Assembly (NCBI GenBank): GCA_024403115.1
Contig: JAKSSL010000006.1
Span: 1-51,278 of the forward strand
Length of the DNA: 51,278 nt
Origin: Clostridia bacterium
GTDB lineage: Bacteria; Bacillota; Clostridia; Peptostreptococcales; Anaerovoracaceae
Direction: 5' to 3'
The notes beneath the pieces were generated by a model that saw only the letters and a program-made list of their open reading frames with translations, ran no database searches and was not told the origin of the DNA. The translations under genes and the position numbers were made by a program. This document shows, piece after piece, positions 42,449 through 49,966 of this stretch. Within the stretch, counting starts at the first letter, position 1; each line of letters opens with the position of its first letter.

Positions 42449-43363
42449 TTACCTCCAAAGTTTTTCAGGATATAGTCCGTGATCCTTCATGGATTCAAGA
42501 GCGTTTGTTACGCCCTCCTTATCCTCTTTATATGTAACGCCAAACCATTTATCGGCTGACTTTAAAACCTTAACCTGAGCCTTGTCTTCCTTAAGCAAAG
42601 CATCCACTACGCCAGGTAGGAAGTATTCCCCCTTCATAGGGTTTTCCACCAAGGCTTTTTCTAAGAAAGCAGGGAATCTGGCAATCATCTCATCCATAAA
42701 TGACTTTGTGAAGCCCCAGAAATTCATGGAAACCAAAGCTCCCTTTTCAACCTCTGTTAAAGCACCATCTTCATCATAACAGATTTTGCCGTCGAACCAG
42801 CCTATCTTAGTTCTTTCCACAATATCTACAAGCATGCCTTGGTCGCTTTGCTTGCACACTCCACGAGAAACTGTGCCGTTTTCTGTCAAAGTGTTCTCAA
42901 CCTGATAACCCACCATGGCATAATTGTACTTATCTCCATCTTGGGCCTGTTCCAAATAATCGTACATGCTTTGGAATGCACCACTGCCGTAGTAGTCGTC
43001 CGCATTTATTACTGCAAAAGGTCCATCTATCAAATTGCGAGCCGCCATTACCGCATGGCAAGTTCCCCAAGGTTTCTCTCTGCCCTCAGGAATCTCAAAT
43101 CCATCTGGAATGTCGCTCAATTCTTGGAAAGCGTATTCTATTTCCATGTGCTTTCCAGCTCTTCCATCTATTAGCTCTCTAAAAGCCTCTTCATGCTCAC
43201 GCTTTATAATAAAGATAACTTTTTCAAAGCCGGCAAGCATGGCATCATATAATGAAAAATCTAGGATTATTTCACCTGACTCTGTTATTTTATCAATTTG
43301 CTTCAAACCGCCGTAACGGGATCCCATTCCAGCCGCCATAATTACCAATACAGGTTTATTCAT
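42449..43363 (-). CDS. Nucleotidyltransferase (NDP-sugar pyrophosphorylase-like)
   Basis: A 304-aa GT-A-fold enzyme with the signature VIMAAGMGSRYGGLKQIDKI, an acidic metal motif in FAVINADDYYGSGAFQSMY, and FWGFTKSFMDEMIARF. It resembles glucose-1-phosphate and related nucleotidyltransferases, but the sugar is not determined. It heads the operon with cysK and an ABC exporter. Its AAGGAG site is 7 nt before the ATG. Confidence 0.85.
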   Translation of the reverse strand: MNKPVLVIMAAGMGSRYGGLKQIDKITESGEIILDFSLYDAMLAGFEKVIFIIKREHEEAFRELIDGRAGKHMEIEYAFQELSDIPDGFEIPEGREKPWGTCHAVMAARNLIDGPFAVINADDYYGSGAFQSMYDYLEQAQDGDKYNYAMVGYQVENTLTENGTVSRGVCKQSDQGMLVDIVERTKIGWFDGKICYDEDGALTEVEKGALVSMNFWGFTKSFMDEMIARFPAFLEKALVENPMKGEYFLPGVVDALLKEDKAQVKVLKSADKWFGVTYKEDKEGVTNALESMKDHGLYPEKLWR

Positions 43364-43404
43364 GATTTTCTCCTTAATCTTTAAAAATTCCCAAATACAT
43401 CCCT

Positions 43405-43433
43405 ATTTTACAACATTTTTCTACAATATTCAA
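43405..43433 (-). promoter_or_regulatory. Promoter of the nucleotidyltransferase-cysK-ABC operon
   Basis: TTGAAT (43428-43433) and TAAAAT (43405-43410) with 17-nt spacing on the minus strand. Its -35 touches the -35 of the divergent permease promoter at 43434. Confidence 0.75.
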
Positions 43434-43462
43434 TTGACTTAAAAAAAGGTCTATGGTATAAT
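43434..43462 (+). promoter_or_regulatory. Promoter of the riboswitch-NCS2 permease unit
   Basis: TTGACT (43434-43439) and TATAAT (43457-43462, extended TGG) with 17-nt spacing. Transcription should start near 43469, about 20 nt before the riboswitch. Confidence 0.88.
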
Positions 43463-43487
43463 TTTTGTGTAAAAACAAAATATTTTT

Positions 43488-43580
43488 GCCAATATAGGTG
43501 AGATATTAATCGAAAATTACAAATTTTGCAGATTGGGTTCTCACGTTTCTACCGTACACCTTTAAGTTACGACTATTGGT
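43488..43580 (+). promoter_or_regulatory. Purine (guanine/hypoxanthine-type) riboswitch aptamer with an insertion in L2
   Basis: P1 pairs GCCAAT (43488-43493) with ATTGGT (43575-43580). J1/2 is ATAG. P2 pairs GTGAGA (43498-43503) with TCTCAC (43539-43544). J2/3 is GTTTCTACC, identical to the purine-riboswitch core. A short P3 follows (43553-43556 with 43568-43571) with L3 starting CC. J3/1 is ACT, whose C predicts guanine or hypoxanthine rather than adenine. L2 ends in GG as needed for the L2-L3 kissing contact, but it also contains an extra AAAATT/AATTTT-type hairpin not present in the standard 7-nt loop. It sits before an NCS2 purine permease, the expected target. Confidence 0.8.
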
Positions 43581-43660
43581 CTAAATTATGGGAATTATTT
43601 ATTCCTGTGTTTGGGTTTTTAATTGGCAAATAGACTTTTTAAGTCTATTTTTTGTTTTTC
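43578..43660 (+). terminator. Riboswitch expression platform (terminator/antiterminator)
   Basis: The terminator stem TAGACTT/AAGTCTA (43631-43637 with 43641-43647) is followed by TTTTTTTG-T5. The bases just 3' of and including P1 (GGTCTA, 43578-43583) can pair with TAGACT of the terminator stem, giving an antiterminator. ATTGGCAAA (43622-43630) is a perfect 9-nt complement of TTTGCCAAT (43485-43493), which includes the P1 5' strand. Ligand-stabilised P1 would thus free the terminator: an OFF switch. Confidence 0.75.
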
Positions 43661-43681
43661 TTTTAATTAATTATTGCTCGT

Positions 43682-43720
43682 GCTTTTTCGAAATGTGACT
43701 ATAGGACATTTCCAAAAAGC
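43682..43720 (+). promoter_or_regulatory. Long hairpin in the permease 5' UTR
   Basis: GCTTTTT-C-GAAATGT pairs with ACATTTC-C-AAAAAGC (14 bp, one internal mismatch), between the riboswitch terminator and the ribosome binding site. It lacks a T-run. A processing or mRNA-stabilising role is possible. Confidence 0.5.
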
Positions 43721-43750
43721 CAAACAGTTTTTCATTTGAAAGGAGACAAA

Positions 43751-45103
43751 ATGGAAAAATTCTTCAAACTTGAAGAGCGTGGTACTAACAAAAAGCGCGA
43801 AATGGTCGCTGGTATCACAACATTCTTATCAATGGCTTACATTTTAGCCGTTAACCCTCAAATCCTATCAGGTGCTGGCATGGACAGCGGTGCAGTATTT
43901 ACTGCAACTTGTATCTCAGCAGGTATTGGTACATTAATCATGGCCTTCCTTGCTAACTACCCAGTTGCTTTGGCATCAGGTATGGGATTAAATGCTTACT
44001 TTGCATATACTGTATGCCCAATGGTTGGCACAGAACATCCTTGGGAAGTTGCATTAGCTGCAATCCTAGTTGAAGGTATCATCTTCGTTCTACTATCATT
44101 CACAAACTTCCGTGAAAAGCTAGTTAACGAAATCCCTTCAAACTTAAAATATGGTATTACAGTAGGTATTGGTTTATTCGTTGCAATTATCGGTCTTAAG
44201 AACTCAGGTGCTGTAACTGTAACAACTGAAGGCGGAATCGCTCTTGGCGATCTTGCTAGCGCAGGCGTTACTCTTTCACTAGTTGGTGTTCTTATCATCG
44301 CATTTATGGAAAGCAAGAAGATTAAGGGAGCTATCCTTTGGGGTATCCTAATCACTTGGGTTCTTGGTATGCTAGCTGAATTAGTTGGTTGGTATGTTCC
44401 AGATCCTGAAGCTGGAGTATTCTCAGTAATGCTAAACTTAGACTTCAGCAATGTTATCCCAACTGCTCCATACTTATTCGACTTTGACTTTGCATGGATA
44501 GGTGAACATATTCTAGAATTCGCTGTTATCGTATTCTCATTCTTATATGTAGATATCTTCGATACAGTTGGAACTCTAATCGGCGTTGCTCAAAGAGGTA
44601 ACTTACTTGACGAAGAAGGAAACCTTCCTCGCGCTAAGCAAGCTCTATTATCAGACGCTATCGGTACTATCGCAGGTGCATGCCTTGGTACTTCAACTGT
44701 AACTTCATATGTAGAATCAACTGCTGGTGTAGGTGCTGGTGGTAGAACTGGTTTAGCATCAGTTTGGACAGGTGGATTATTCATCGTAGCTTTATTCTTA
44801 TCACCAATCTTCCTATCAATTCCAAGCTTCGCTACAACTCCAGCTTTAATCTATGTTGGTTTCTTAATGATGAAGTCAGTATCAAATATTCACTGGTCAA
44901 AGCACGAAGCTGACCTTGGAGAAGTTATCTCAGCATTCTTAGCAATCATCATGATGCCATTCACATCATCAATTGCTAACGGTATCATGTTCGGTATCAT
45001 CTCATACGTAGTATTAAAGGTTGCTATTGGCAAGATCAAGGAAGTTCCTGTAGTAATGTGGATTTCAGCCGCATTATTCGTACTATACATGGTAGTTTCC
45101 TAA
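43751..45103 (+). CDS. NCS2-family purine permease (PbuG/AzgA type)
   Basis: A 450-aa permease with 12-14 helices. It begins FKLEERGTNKKREMVAGITT and has the AzgA/PbuG signatures FLSMAYILAVNPQILSGAGM, GMGLNAYFAYTVC and TSTVTSYVESTAGVGAGGRT. Family members import hypoxanthine, guanine or adenine by proton symport. The guanine-type riboswitch upstream supports hypoxanthine or guanine. The ATG at 43751 follows AAAGGAG. Codon use is biased to favoured codons (many GGT, GCT, TCA and ATC), consistent with high expression. Confidence 0.93.
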   Translation: MEKFFKLEERGTNKKREMVAGITTFLSMAYILAVNPQILSGAGMDSGAVFTATCISAGIGTLIMAFLANYPVALASGMGLNAYFAYTVCPMVGTEHPWEVALAAILVEGIIFVLLSFTNFREKLVNEIPSNLKYGITVGIGLFVAIIGLKNSGAVTVTTEGGIALGDLASAGVTLSLVGVLIIAFMESKKIKGAILWGILITWVLGMLAELVGWYVPDPEAGVFSVMLNLDFSNVIPTAPYLFDFDFAWIGEHILEFAVIVFSFLYVDIFDTVGTLIGVAQRGNLLDEEGNLPRAKQALLSDAIGTIAGACLGTSTVTSYVESTAGVGAGGRTGLASVWTGGLFIVALFLSPIFLSIPSFATTPALIYVGFLMMKSVSNIHWSKHEADLGEVISAFLAIIMMPFTSSIANGIMFGIISYVVLKVAIGKIKEVPVVMWISAALFVLYMVVS

Positions 45104-45132
45104 TTGAAACTATAAGCTTAAAATGGTATAAT
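45104..45132 (+). promoter_or_regulatory. Promoter of the phosphoribosyltransferase gene, overlapping the permease terminator
   Basis: TTGAAA (45104-45109) and TATAAT (45127-45132, extended TGG) with 17-nt spacing, starting immediately after the permease stop codon. The predicted +1 (about 45139) falls inside the left arm of the terminator hairpin. Confidence 0.85.
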
Positions 45133-45133
45133 A

Positions 45134-45165
45134 AGTGTGTCCTTGAAAGGGCACACTTTTATTTT
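45134..45165 (+). terminator. Terminator of the permease gene
   Basis: A 9-bp stem (45134-45142 with 45149-45157, 6-nt loop, one G-T pair) followed by TTTATTTT. Confidence 0.85.
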
Positions 45166-45188
45166 AAGGTTTTGAAAGAAGGAAAGTT

Positions 45189-45752
45189 ATGAAAAAGACT
45201 TACAGAATTAATATCGAAGGTATTGAAAGAGATTTAAGACTATACCCTATCGCTCCTGACAAACAAATCGCAGCATTTATCCTGTTCAGCGATGTGGAAA
45301 TGGTACAAGCTTGCGCAAAGGGCTTATTGGAAAAAGCTCCTGATTTTGATGTAATCCTTACACCAGAAGCAAAGAGTATTTCCCTAGCTTATGAAATGTC
45401 AAGACTTTCAGGCAAGCAACACGTAATCGCACGTAAGGGATTGAAAGTATATATTGAAAATCCAATCTCATCAACTCTATCCAGCATCACAACTACTCAC
45501 AACCAAGCAATCTACCTTGGCGACGTAGAAGTTGAAATGCTAAAGGGCAAGAGAGTTTTGGTAATCGACGACGTTATTTCAACAGGTGCATCACTAGAAG
45601 GTATTGAAAACCTACTATCACAAATTGATTGTACTATCGCAGGCGAGGGCGCTGTTTTAGCAGAAGCAGACGCTGCAAAGAGAGATGACATCTTCTTCTT
45701 GCAAACTCTACCTCTATTTGACGGCGAAGGAAATCCTCTTCCATTAGACTAA
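45189..45752 (+). CDS. Purine phosphoribosyltransferase-like protein
   Basis: A 187-aa type I PRTase with the PRPP motif VLVIDDVISTGASLEG (near residues 119-134) and an apt/xpt-like core (FDVILTPEAKSISLAYEMSR, then HVIARKGLKVY). The family is adenine- or xanthine-PRT-like. The base specificity is not decided, though its place behind a guanine-type riboswitch/permease suggests purine salvage. A GGAAAG site precedes the ATG. It has its own promoter and a strong terminator. Confidence 0.85.
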   Translation: MKKTYRINIEGIERDLRLYPIAPDKQIAAFILFSDVEMVQACAKGLLEKAPDFDVILTPEAKSISLAYEMSRLSGKQHVIARKGLKVYIENPISSTLSSITTTHNQAIYLGDVEVEMLKGKRVLVIDDVISTGASLEGIENLLSQIDCTIAGEGAVLAEADAAKRDDIFFLQTLPLFDGEGNPLPLD

Positions 45753-45761
45753 TAGAAATGT

Positions 45762-45784
45762 GCAGGCTTCGGCCTGCTTTTTTT
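45762..45784 (+). terminator. Terminator of the phosphoribosyltransferase gene
   Basis: GCAGGC-TTCG-GCCTGC (UUCG tetraloop) followed by seven T. Confidence 0.93.
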
Positions 45785-45802
45785 GTGCGTGTTAAAGGCA
45801 AT

Positions 45803-45834
45803 AAAAAACCTTACCAACTAAGTTGATAAGGTTC
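45803..45834 (-). terminator. Terminator of the asnS-ion channel operon
   Basis: A 12-bp stem (45822-45833 with 45807-45818, 3-nt loop, one G-T pair) followed by TTTTATT on the minus strand. Confidence 0.88.
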
Positions 45835-45838
45835 TATT

Positions 45839-46753
45839 TTAATCAAAGTATATCTCGTAAGGATCGTCCTCATCGATTTCCAGCAATATGCATCTAGCCT
45901 TTTTGTATTGCTTCTTTGTCATTTCGCCGAAATCATATTTCTTCTTGATCTCACGCAATTGGTGACGCATTTCCTCTGTTATTTCTCTTGCGCCAACGCC
46001 TTCCTCGTCCTCTTCACGCTTGATCTTTTCATTGTACTCACGACGCTTTCTCATTTCATCGGCAAAGCCCGCTGTAATGATACCCGAAGGCATAGCTATT
46101 ACCGCAATACCAACGCAAGCGGAAATCATGGCGAAAGTTCTACCAGCAGCCCCTGTTACCAGGATGTCTCCATAACCTATTGTTGTAAGAGAAACTGTTG
46201 CCCAATACAAAGCCTCTCCAAAATCATGGAAAGTCTCAGGTTCAACATTGAATACCACAATTGCTGAAAGCAAAATATAGCCAAAAGCTAATATAATTAC
46301 CATGAACAAGGCATTCTTTTGACGCCTTAGAACACTAGTAATCATTGATATGCTTCGTGAAAAGCGGATGATTCTCAATATTCTCAAACACTTTAACAAC
46401 CTTACTACTCTGAACAGCTTCAAAGAGCTATAAACAACAATAAATCCTGGGATTATTGACAACAAATCCACTATAGCCATAGGCGTAAATGGATACTTCA
46501 GAAAAGCTAGGAATCCATGCTCTTTCAAATGGAAATCCGCAGTTGCCCATCTAAACAAATAGTCCACAACAAATATAGCTGTAGTAATAGTATTAATGTC
46601 ATTAAAAGTGTTGTTATTGTACTTGAACATTAGTGGAATAATGGAAACTATGGCAGCTATAATCATAATAGAATCATATAGCTTGTGCTTTGTTCCACCA
46701 TAGTCAACATCATCTTTACTTGGTTCAATAAACAAATATAGCTTATATCTCAT
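45839..46753 (-). CDS. Voltage-gated potassium-channel-like ion transporter
   Basis: A 304-aa channel with six helices. S4 is LFRVVRLLKCLRILRIIRFS (regularly spaced Arg). The selectivity filter TTIGYGD lies in a pore loop, S6 follows, and a charged C-terminal tail ends the protein (EEMRHQLREIKKKYDFGEMT, a SHOCT-like short helix pair). It conducts K+ and sets membrane potential. It follows asnS by 23 nt with no terminator. The GAGG site is about 7 nt from the ATG. Confidence 0.88.
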   Translation of the reverse strand: MRYKLYLFIEPSKDDVDYGGTKHKLYDSIMIIAAIVSIIPLMFKYNNNTFNDINTITTAIFVVDYLFRWATADFHLKEHGFLAFLKYPFTPMAIVDLLSIIPGFIVVYSSLKLFRVVRLLKCLRILRIIRFSRSISMITSVLRRQKNALFMVIILAFGYILLSAIVVFNVEPETFHDFGEALYWATVSLTTIGYGDILVTGAAGRTFAMISACVGIAVIAMPSGIITAGFADEMRKRREYNEKIKREEDEEGVGAREITEEMRHQLREIKKKYDFGEMTKKQYKKARCILLEIDEDDPYEIYFD

Positions 46754-46776
46754 CTTAACCTCGTAGGGCAGAAAAA

Positions 46777-48171
46777 TTAGAATTCTGCATTCTTTGGAGT
46801 TCTAGGATATGGCAGTACGTCTCTGATGTTTGAAACACCTGTCATATACATAATAATTCTTTCAAATCCTAATCCATAACCAGCGTGCTTTACACCACCA
46901 TATTTACGAAGATCTAGGTACCAGCTGTAATCTTCTTCCTTTAGACCAAGCTCTGCCATTCTAGCAGTAAGTACATCTAAACGCTCTTCTCTTTGGCTTC
47001 CGCCGATAATTTCTCCTACCCCTGGAACTAACAAGTCAGCGGCTGCAACTGTCTTTCCATCATCGTTTAATCTCATGTAGAAAGCTTTAATATCCTTAGG
47101 ATAATCAGTTACAAATACGGGCTTCTTGAAAATCTTTTCAGTCAAATATCTTTCGTGTTCAGTTTGAAGGTCGATACCCCATTCAACAGGATATTGGAAC
47201 TTCTCTCCTGACTTCTTAAGCAATTCTACGGCCTCTGTATAAGTTACTCTGCCAAAATCGCTGTTAACCAATTCCTTCATTCTGTCAAGAACGCCCTTTT
47301 GAACGAACTTGTTGAAGAATTCCATTTCTTCAGGAGCGTTTTCCATAACATATGAAAGGATGTATTTAATCATGTCCTCTGCTAATTCCATGTCGTCTTC
47401 CAAGTCAGCAAAAGCAATTTCTGGTTCGATCATCCAGAACTCGGATGCATGTCTAGCAGTATTTGAATTTTCGGCTCTAAAAGTAGGTCCGAAAGTGTAT
47501 ACGTCTCTAAAAGCTAAAGCATAAGTTTCAGCCTCAAGTTGTCCTGAAACTGTCAAACTTGTTTCTTTTCCAAAGAAATCTTCAGAGTAATCAACTGTGC
47601 CGTCTTCCTTCTTTGGAAGGTTTTCCAAATCCAAAGTTGTAATTCTAAACATTTCGCCAGCGCCTTCGCAGTCACTTCCAGTTACGATTGGAGTATGAAC
47701 ATATACGAAGCCTCTCTCTTGGAAGAACTTGTGAATAGCATAAGCAGCTACTGATCTTACTCTGAAAACAGCTGAGAAAAGATTAGTTCTAGGTCTTAAG
47801 TGAGCGTTCTCTCTAAGGAACTCAACAGTATGTCTCTTTGGTTGAATAGGATAATCAGGAGTGGACTCAGCCTCAACCTTTACCTCAGTTGCCTTGATTT
47901 CAAATTCTTGCTTTGAATCAGGAGTAACAACCAAAATACCCTTAACCATTAAACCTGTAGCAACATAGCACTTTGCTACTTCCTCATAATTTGTAAGCTT
48001 TTCTTCTTCATAAACAACTTGTACAGATTTGAAATATGTACCGTCGTTTAAATCTATAAATCCAAACTTGTTGGAATTTCTATTATTTCTAACCCATCCT
48101 TTTACGACAATTTCTTGTCCGTCAAAGTCTTTGTAGTTTTTAAATAGTTCTCTGATTTTAATGTCTTTCAT
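46777..48171 (-). CDS. asnS: Asparagine--tRNA ligase
   Basis: A 464-aa class IIb synthetase. The OB-fold anticodon-binding domain ([20 protein letters not shown]) precedes class II motif 2 ([21 protein letters not shown]) and motif 3 ([13 protein letters not shown]). AsnRS-type residues distinguish it from AspRS. The start has GAGGG before the ATG. The leader is short and contains no T-box (no AGGGTGGNACCGCG). A direct AsnRS makes the amidotransferase route optional for Asn-tRNA. Confidence 0.96.
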   Translation of the reverse strand: MKDIKIRELFKNYKDFDGQEIVVKGWVRNNRNSNKFGFIDLNDGTYFKSVQVVYEEEKLTNYEEVAKCYVATGLMVKGILVVTPDSKQEFEIKATEVKVEAESTPDYPIQPKRHTVEFLRENAHLRPRTNLFSAVFRVRSVAAYAIHKFFQERGFVYVHTPIVTGSDCEGAGEMFRITTLDLENLPKKEDGTVDYSEDFFGKETSLTVSGQLEAETYALAFRDVYTFGPTFRAENSNTARHASEFWMIEPEIAFADLEDDMELAEDMIKYILSYVMENAPEEMEFFNKFVQKGVLDRMKELVNSDFGRVTYTEAVELLKKSGEKFQYPVEWGIDLQTEHERYLTEKIFKKPVFVTDYPKDIKAFYMRLNDDGKTVAAADLLVPGVGEIIGGSQREERLDVLTARMAELGLKEEDYSWYLDLRKYGGVKHAGYGLGFERIIMYMTGVSNIRDVLPYPRTPKNAEF

Positions 48172-48218
48172 TTTTCCCTCGAATCTCCTTATTTGGCGTT
48201 AAACGCATATACATAAAC

Positions 48219-48251
48219 ATTATACACTGAAACACCTTGTAATTTCAAGGT
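48219..48251 (-). promoter_or_regulatory. asnS promoter with perfect inverted repeat at -35
   Basis: TTGAAA (48243-48248) and TATAAT (48219-48224) with 18-nt spacing on the minus strand. ACCTTG (48234-48239) and CAAGGT (48246-48251) form a perfect 6-bp inverted repeat with a 6-nt gap spanning the -35: a possible operator. Confidence 0.6.
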
Positions 48252-48260
48252 ATTGGCCCA

Positions 48261-48289
48261 TAAAAAAGCAGAAGGCCAAAGCCTTCTGC
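48261..48289 (-). terminator. Terminator of the AGCS symporter gene
   Basis: A 9-bp stem GCAGAAGGC/GCCTTCTGC (48281-48289 with 48268-48276, 4-nt loop) followed by TTTTTTATGG on the minus strand. Confidence 0.92.
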
Positions 48290-48341
48290 CAATTAATCGT
48301 TTTTAGTTTTCTTTACTTTTTAAAATATTTTTGTTTGGATA

Positions 48342-49790
48342 TTAATACCAAGCTGGTGCATCTTCTTCGCTTACACCAATTGTTTCAGCCTTGAATTCTG
48401 GGTTCTTGCCAGCCTTACGTTGTGCTACGTAGTCATCCAAGCAATCGAATGCCTTCTTTCCTAAGATTAGGATTACAGGTACGTTTGTGATAACCATGAA
48501 GCCTTGGAATAAGTCTCCTAAGTCCCAAACTAATCCAGCTGATGCGATACATCCTAAGAAGATTAGGACAGTTGAAATAATTCTAAATACTAATAATTGA
48601 GTATCTGTTGCAGGGTGCTTCAAAATGAATGATAGACAACCTTCGCAGTATGAATAGTTACCAATTAATGTAGTGAATGCAAATAATGACATTGCGATGC
48701 ATAGGAAGATAGGTCCGAAGTCGCCTAATGTTTCTCCCATACAAGCTTGTACATATCCTGCAGCGTTTGCAGCACCATCTTCGTTGAAGATTCCTAATTC
48801 AACATTTGTGCTCAAGCACATGAATGCTGTTGCTGTACAAATTAATAGAGTATCGATAAATACTGATAACATTTGAACTAAACCTTGCTTTGCAGGGTGG
48901 GAAACGTCTGCCTTTGCAGCAGCGTTAGGAGCAGAACCCATACCAGCTTCGTTTGAGTATAGACCTCTCTTGATACCCCACATAATGCATGAACCAGTGA
49001 AACCACCGAAGATTGCACCAAAGTCAAATGCACTTGAGAAGATAGCTCCGAACATATGTCCTAAGTTTCCAGCATTCATTACTAATACTACTAATGAAAT
49101 TGCAATATAGATAACACCCATGATAGGTACTAAGAATTCAGTAACCTTGATTAGTCTCTTTGCTCCGCCGATTATGATAACACCAAAGATAACAGCTAAG
49201 ATAACACCGATAATGATTGGAGTTGTGCTTTCATCGTAGAAGCTGAAAGCACCAAATGTGGATTGAAGATTGTATGCTGCAAGCATGTTATATGCTAAAG
49301 CATATGTTCCGATGATTAATACTGCGAAGAATACGCCTAACCATCTTTGCTTTAATCCTCTTTCCATATAATGAGAAGGACCGCCATAATACAAACCTTC
49401 TTTTTCTAGGGTTCCAACGTGCTTTCTCTTGTAGATCTGGGCTAGTGTGGATTCAACAAATGCTGAGGCTCCACCCAAGATCGCAGTGATCCACATCCAG
49501 AAAATTGCACCAGGGCCGCCAAGGATGATAGCAGTTGCTACACCTATAATGTTACCTGTGCCAACACGGGACGCTGTTGATACCATTAAGGCACCAAATG
49601 AAGAAACGCCACCCTCTGAATGAGGTTTTTCCATTATAACTCTAAATGATTCACCAAACAATCTAACCTGGAGACCTTTGCACCTAATTGTAAAGTAAAT
49701 GCCGCCAACGATTAATAGTAGTGGAACGATGTATGGTTGATATAACACATTAATAATCGCTTCAACTACGTTTGTGATTGATTCAATCAT
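48342..49790 (-). CDS. Alanine/glycine:cation symporter (AGCS family)
   Basis: A 482-aa transporter with about ten helices and AGCS hallmarks: LMVSTASRVGTGNIIGVATA near the start, FWMWITAILGGASAFVESTL, and IKRGLYSNEAGMGSAPNAAA. It imports alanine, glycine or glutamine with Na+; the substrate is not decided. It has a strong promoter and an AAGGAGG site. It stands alone. Confidence 0.95.
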   Translation of the reverse strand: MIESITNVVEAIINVLYQPYIVPLLLIVGGIYFTIRCKGLQVRLFGESFRVIMEKPHSEGGVSSFGALMVSTASRVGTGNIIGVATAIILGGPGAIFWMWITAILGGASAFVESTLAQIYKRKHVGTLEKEGLYYGGPSHYMERGLKQRWLGVFFAVLIIGTYALAYNMLAAYNLQSTFGAFSFYDESTTPIIIGVILAVIFGVIIIGGAKRLIKVTEFLVPIMGVIYIAISLVVLVMNAGNLGHMFGAIFSSAFDFGAIFGGFTGSCIMWGIKRGLYSNEAGMGSAPNAAAKADVSHPAKQGLVQMLSVFIDTLLICTATAFMCLSTNVELGIFNEDGAANAAGYVQACMGETLGDFGPIFLCIAMSLFAFTTLIGNYSYCEGCLSFILKHPATDTQLLVFRIISTVLIFLGCIASAGLVWDLGDLFQGFMVITNVPVILILGKKAFDCLDDYVAQRKAGKNPEFKAETIGVSEEDAPAWY

Positions 49791-49837
49791 GTTATTTTTC
49801 CTCCTTATTTTATTATGATACTAAAAATCACGATGTA

Positions 49838-49866
49838 ATATTATCAAATATATTTCAAATTGTCAA
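49838..49866 (-). promoter_or_regulatory. AGCS symporter promoter
   Basis: TTGACA (49861-49866) and TAATAT (49838-49843, extended TGA) with 17-nt spacing. It leaves a leader of about 45 nt. Confidence 0.87.
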
Positions 49867-49930
49867 GCAAAAACAATACTCCAGGGGCCTTTGAGGCTAT
49901 CATTTTCTCGAAATTGAAAAATTATTGTGA

Positions 49931-49936
49931 TATAAT
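49931..49936 (+). promoter_or_regulatory. MurE-family gene extended -10 promoter
   Basis: TGATATAAT on the plus strand, 30 nt before the ATG. No consensus -35 is visible. The 60 bases before it contain a small GCCT-TTG-AGGC hairpin of unknown role. Confidence 0.55.
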
Positions 49937-49966
49937 ATATATAAATAAGGAAAGGACTTTTGTAAT

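Noticed and set aside
43500..43580. 2'-deoxyguanosine or adenine riboswitch assignment
   Set aside because: J2/3 reads TTTCTACC with the normal T, and J3/1 has C rather than T. Guanine/hypoxanthine is therefore the best guess, although the L2 insert keeps ligand identity open.
48172..48260. T-box leader of asnS
   Set aside because: The leader is about 40 nt and has no AGGGTGGNACCGCG box or specifier stem.
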